Origin: Planctomycetaceae bacterium
GTDB lineage: Bacteria > Planctomycetota > Planctomycetia > Planctomycetales > Planctomycetaceae
Assembly: GCA_003503535.1 (NCBI GenBank)
Contig: DOCI01000173.1
Span: forward strand, 13,983 to 23,552
Direction: 5' to 3'
Length of the DNA: 9,570 nt
The notes below the pieces were generated by a model. The model was not told where the DNA came from. It saw only the letters and a list, made by a program, of their open reading frames with translations, and searched no databases. Of the stretch, positions 7,836 to 9,570 are shown one piece after another; the stretch's first letter is position 1, and each line of letters opens with the position of its first letter. The position numbers were made by a program, and so were the translations under genes.

Positions 7836-8657
7836 ATGAAAAGATTTGAAGATTCAGCCGCTATTATTACCGGCCCCAGTGATCAGGGGATTGGTGGAGC
7901 TATTGCTGAGAGACTGGCTGATGAAGGTGCAGATTTGATTTTACTTGGTCTTGATAAGCCAACCCGTCTCATCAAACGTCTGGTTCGTCGCGGTACATCG
8001 GTTTGCTGGCATCGAGTCGATGTGACAAATTCTCAGATGATTCAGAAAGCCGTTACTTGCTGTTATGAGGAACTGGGGCACATTGAGATTCTGGTCAACA
8101 ATGCCGGTGTGGAATTCTCAAAGAAATTCGAAGAGATTGAAGATGATGAGTGGGATAAGCTGATTTCCGTCAACTTGACGGGGGCAATGAAAATGACTCG
8201 TGCGGTTTTGCCCTTTTTAACAGAGCAGGGCGGAGTCATTATTAATATTGCTTCAGTCCTGGGAATGGCAGGATGCCCAGGGTTTCATGCTTATTCTGCT
8301 TCAAAAGCTGGTTTAATTGGCATGACGCAGTCTTTAGCCTTGGAAATTGCCCCATACGGACAGCGTGCAGTGTGTGTTTCACCAGCCATCGTACAGACTC
8401 CGATGGCTCACAAACACAGTGCCGATTTAAGTTCGGAAGCGTGGCAAAAACTGGAAGATGCTCATCCTCTCGGGATTGGAAGACCTCAGGATGTGGCTGA
8501 TGTTGTTGCTTTTCTCGCTTCCCATGAAGCCCGCTGGATGACGGGGATGTCTATTCCTTTGGGGTGGATTCCTTCTTTTGGTCTACCTGCACCAACAAAT
8601 TCTTCGATGATTCACTCATCAGAACTTAGCAAAAAGCCGGTGATTTCCACTAAATAA
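7836..8657 (+). CDS. Short-chain dehydrogenase/reductase (SDR) family oxidoreductase
   Basis: This is a classical SDR of 273 residues with a Rossmann fold, likely an NAD(P)H-dependent oxidoreductase in the cytoplasm. The cofactor motif is TGPSDQGIG at 12-20, one residue longer between TG and GIG than the usual TGxxxGIG. Asp40 after the second strand hints at NAD(H) preference, which is tentative. Other marks are DVT (62-64), NNAG (88-91), Asn113 and the catalytic Ser140, Tyr153 and Lys157 (YSASK at 153-157), so the active site is complete. SPA (182-184) replaces the usual SPG, and the terminal substrate-side block reads PLGW (241-244) where most relatives have VDGG. The last 25 or so residues are a polar Ser/Pro-rich tail. 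FabG-like or sugar/polyol dehydrogenase roles are possible, and the substrate is unknown. No Shine-Dalgarno is visible at the ATG. Confidence 0.9.
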   Translation: MKRFEDSAAIITGPSDQGIGGAIAERLADEGADLILLGLDKPTRLIKRLVRRGTSVCWHRVDVTNSQMIQKAVTCCYEELGHIEILVNNAGVEFSKKFEEIEDDEWDKLISVNLTGAMKMTRAVLPFLTEQGGVIINIASVLGMAGCPGFHAYSASKAGLIGMTQSLALEIAPYGQRAVCVSPAIVQTPMAHKHSADLSSEAWQKLEDAHPLGIGRPQDVADVVAFLASHEARWMTGMSIPLGWIPSFGLPAPTNSSMIHSSELSKKPVISTK

Positions 8658-8768
8658 TTCGGTTATCCTTCTCCGAAAATGCTTTTTCTATGTATTTGCC
8701 CTGTCCGATACCGCAGACTAATGCACGTTGATTTTGTGCGCAGCCGGTATTTCTCTCAATCGACACTT

Positions 8769-8796
8769 TCGACAGGCACTTTGTTTGTCGTATAAT
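8769..8796 (+). promoter_or_regulatory. Sigma70-like promoter upstream of the protein kinase gene
   Basis: TCGACA at 8769-8774 (5 of 6 matches to TTGACA) and a perfect TATAAT at 8791-8796 are separated by 16 bp. This is the best promoter match I found in the window. Transcription would start near 8803, about 185 nt before the kinase start codon. That implies the kinase is transcribed independently of the SDR gene. Confidence 0.6.
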
Positions 8797-8977
8797 CCAG
8801 TAAGTTGTATTGGGCAATTTTAAGGAATTGTGCCAAACGGAATGATCGTTGAATCTCAGCAAGCTGTTCAGCATTTCCTGAAATGATCGTTTGTCCGGAT
8901 TGCGATTGACGAAAAATTGTAATGACTCGAAATCGGCTTATGAGATAGCCTGATTTTGAAGTAGCGGCTCAGTGGCC

Positions 8978-8983
8978 GAAGGA
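8978..8983 (+). promoter_or_regulatory. Ribosome binding site that decides the kinase start
   Basis: GAAGGA ends 6 nt before the GTG at 8990. It favours that GTG over another in-frame GTG at 8972, which lies upstream of this site. An in-frame TGA at 8957-8959 closes the frame further upstream. Confidence 0.7.
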
Positions 8984-8989
8984 TACATC

Positions 8990-9570
8990 GTGTCTGAAGA
9001 GCACCTCATAGATAATTACCGCCTGGTGAATTGCCTCGCGACCGGATCCTGCAGTCAGATCTGGGAAGTCAACGATCAGGAAACTGGCGAACGTTTCGCC
9101 ATGAAGCTGCTACTGGAAGAGGCGTTTAAAGAAGCTGAAATGAAGGCTACTTTAAAACGTGAATACAAAATTGCTGCCGGTCTCGATCACCCCAATATCA
9201 TTCAGGTTTTTGGCCATGTTCAAACCAAAAAACATGCCTACATGATTATGGAGCATTTTGGTGGGCCAAATCTGAAACAGATTATCCGCGGAGATATTCT
9301 GGTCATCCACATGCGGCTGCGGAAACTGGTGGAATGCCTGTTAATGGGGCTGGCTCATGTTCATGAGAAAGGCTGGCTGCATCGGGATGTTAAACCTGAC
9401 AATATTATGATGACGAAAGCGACGGATGTCCGCCTGATCGATTTTTCTCTTTCCTCGAAAGCACCTTCAGGTCTATCTAAAATGCTGGGGGGGAAATCGA
9501 AATCCATTCAGGGGACTCGAACTTATATCGCGCCTGAAATTGTGCGTCGCAAACTCCCCTCGGCTCAGTC
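8990..9570 (+). CDS. Hanks-type serine/threonine protein kinase, N-terminal part (3' truncated)
   Basis: A GTG start after a good ribosome site opens a frame of 193 complete codons that runs off the right edge. The product begins straight at the kinase domain, with no signal peptide or N-terminal membrane segment. The ATP-loop region is LATGSCSQIWEV (16-27), where Ala and Ser stand in for the first and third glycines of GxGxxG. Lys39 (FAMKLL) is the ATP-binding lysine and Glu58 the likely helix-C partner. HRDVKPDN at 131-138 is an intact catalytic loop with Asp133, Lys135 and Asn138. The magnesium motif reads DFS (151-153) instead of DFG, with the Asp kept. A Ser/Lys-rich activation segment leads to GTRTYIAPE at 175-183. 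The catalytic residues are present, so activity is expected. C-terminal domains, which often define function in planctomycete kinases, are outside the window. Confidence 0.92.
   Translation, partial: MSEEHLIDNYRLVNCLATGSCSQIWEVNDQETGERFAMKLLLEEAFKEAEMKATLKREYKIAAGLDHPNIIQVFGHVQTKKHAYMIMEHFGGPNLKQIIRGDILVIHMRLRKLVECLLMGLAHVHEKGWLHRDVKPDNIMMTKATDVRLIDFSLSSKAPSGLSKMLGGKSKSIQGTRTYIAPEIVRRKLPSAQ

Larger units (their letters stand above)
8658..8989. other. 332-bp intergenic region with promoter and long kinase leader
   Basis: I see no convincing gene on either strand. A 5-bp stem (8658-8662 with 8673-8677) right after the SDR stop, followed by a short T-run at 8683-8687, is at best a weak terminator. 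A strong promoter match lies at 8769-8796. Downstream of it is a leader of about 185 nt that contains a 10-bp direct repeat (AATGATCGTT at 8841-8850 and 8882-8891) and a possible 18-codon reading frame (GTG at 8830 to TGA at 8886). Confidence 0.6.

Noticed and set aside
8650..8874. 74-residue reading frame on the - strand in the SDR-kinase gap
   Set aside because: No recognisable motif, and it overlaps the end of the SDR gene and the strong + strand promoter. It is compatible with chance in this composition.
1..9570. Novel defence, mobile or biosynthetic system
   Set aside because: All recognised genes belong to known metabolic, hydrolytic or signalling families. There are no transposases, integrases, CRISPR repeats, retron or toxin-antitoxin-like pairs visible on either strand.

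Overview
The window looks like a piece of a planctomycete chromosome, probably from the Planctomycetaceae/Gimesia-Rubinisphaera side of the phylum. This rests on gene content, not on a database match: a sulfatase, a secreted DUF1080 (3-keto-disaccharide hydrolase family) protein, a B-type succinate dehydrogenase and a serine/threonine kinase occur together. Base composition is moderate, intergenic spaces are rich in hairpins, and several genes lack a Shine-Dalgarno sequence. All supported genes lie on the + strand.

Layout. Positions 1-843 hold the C-terminal part of a sulfatase cut by the window edge. sucD (succinyl-CoA synthetase alpha subunit) follows after 50 bp, without sucC beside it. 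The next gap carries two unrelated perfect palindromes in tandem (1807-1832 and 1849-1871). A secreted DUF1080 protein comes next (1922-2677). Two more small hairpins and a probable promoter precede the succinate dehydrogenase genes sdhC (2850), sdhA (3734) and sdhB (5798). The sdhA-sdhB gap contains a long inverted repeat with an 18-bp perfect stem (5702-5764). gcvT (glycine cleavage T protein) follows sdhB after 67 bp. An SDR-family oxidoreductase (7836-8657) is next. A 332-bp non-coding stretch then holds the best sigma70-like promoter in the window. The last gene is the N-terminal two thirds of a Hanks-type protein kinase, starting at a GTG at 8990 and running off the right edge.

How the genes fit together. 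sucD and sdhCAB encode consecutive TCA-cycle steps: succinyl-CoA to succinate, then succinate to fumarate with electrons passed to quinone. gcvT feeds one-carbon metabolism. The sulfatase and the DUF1080 protein fit breakdown of sulfated or complex polysaccharides. I see no phage, transposon, CRISPR, tRNA or rRNA. This is mostly core metabolism, and no convincing new multi-gene system is present. The points worth a second look are the intergenic palindromes (above all the one inside the sdh operon), the kinase with a DFS motif and degenerate glycine loop, the SDR with altered signature motifs, and the long leader of the kinase gene.
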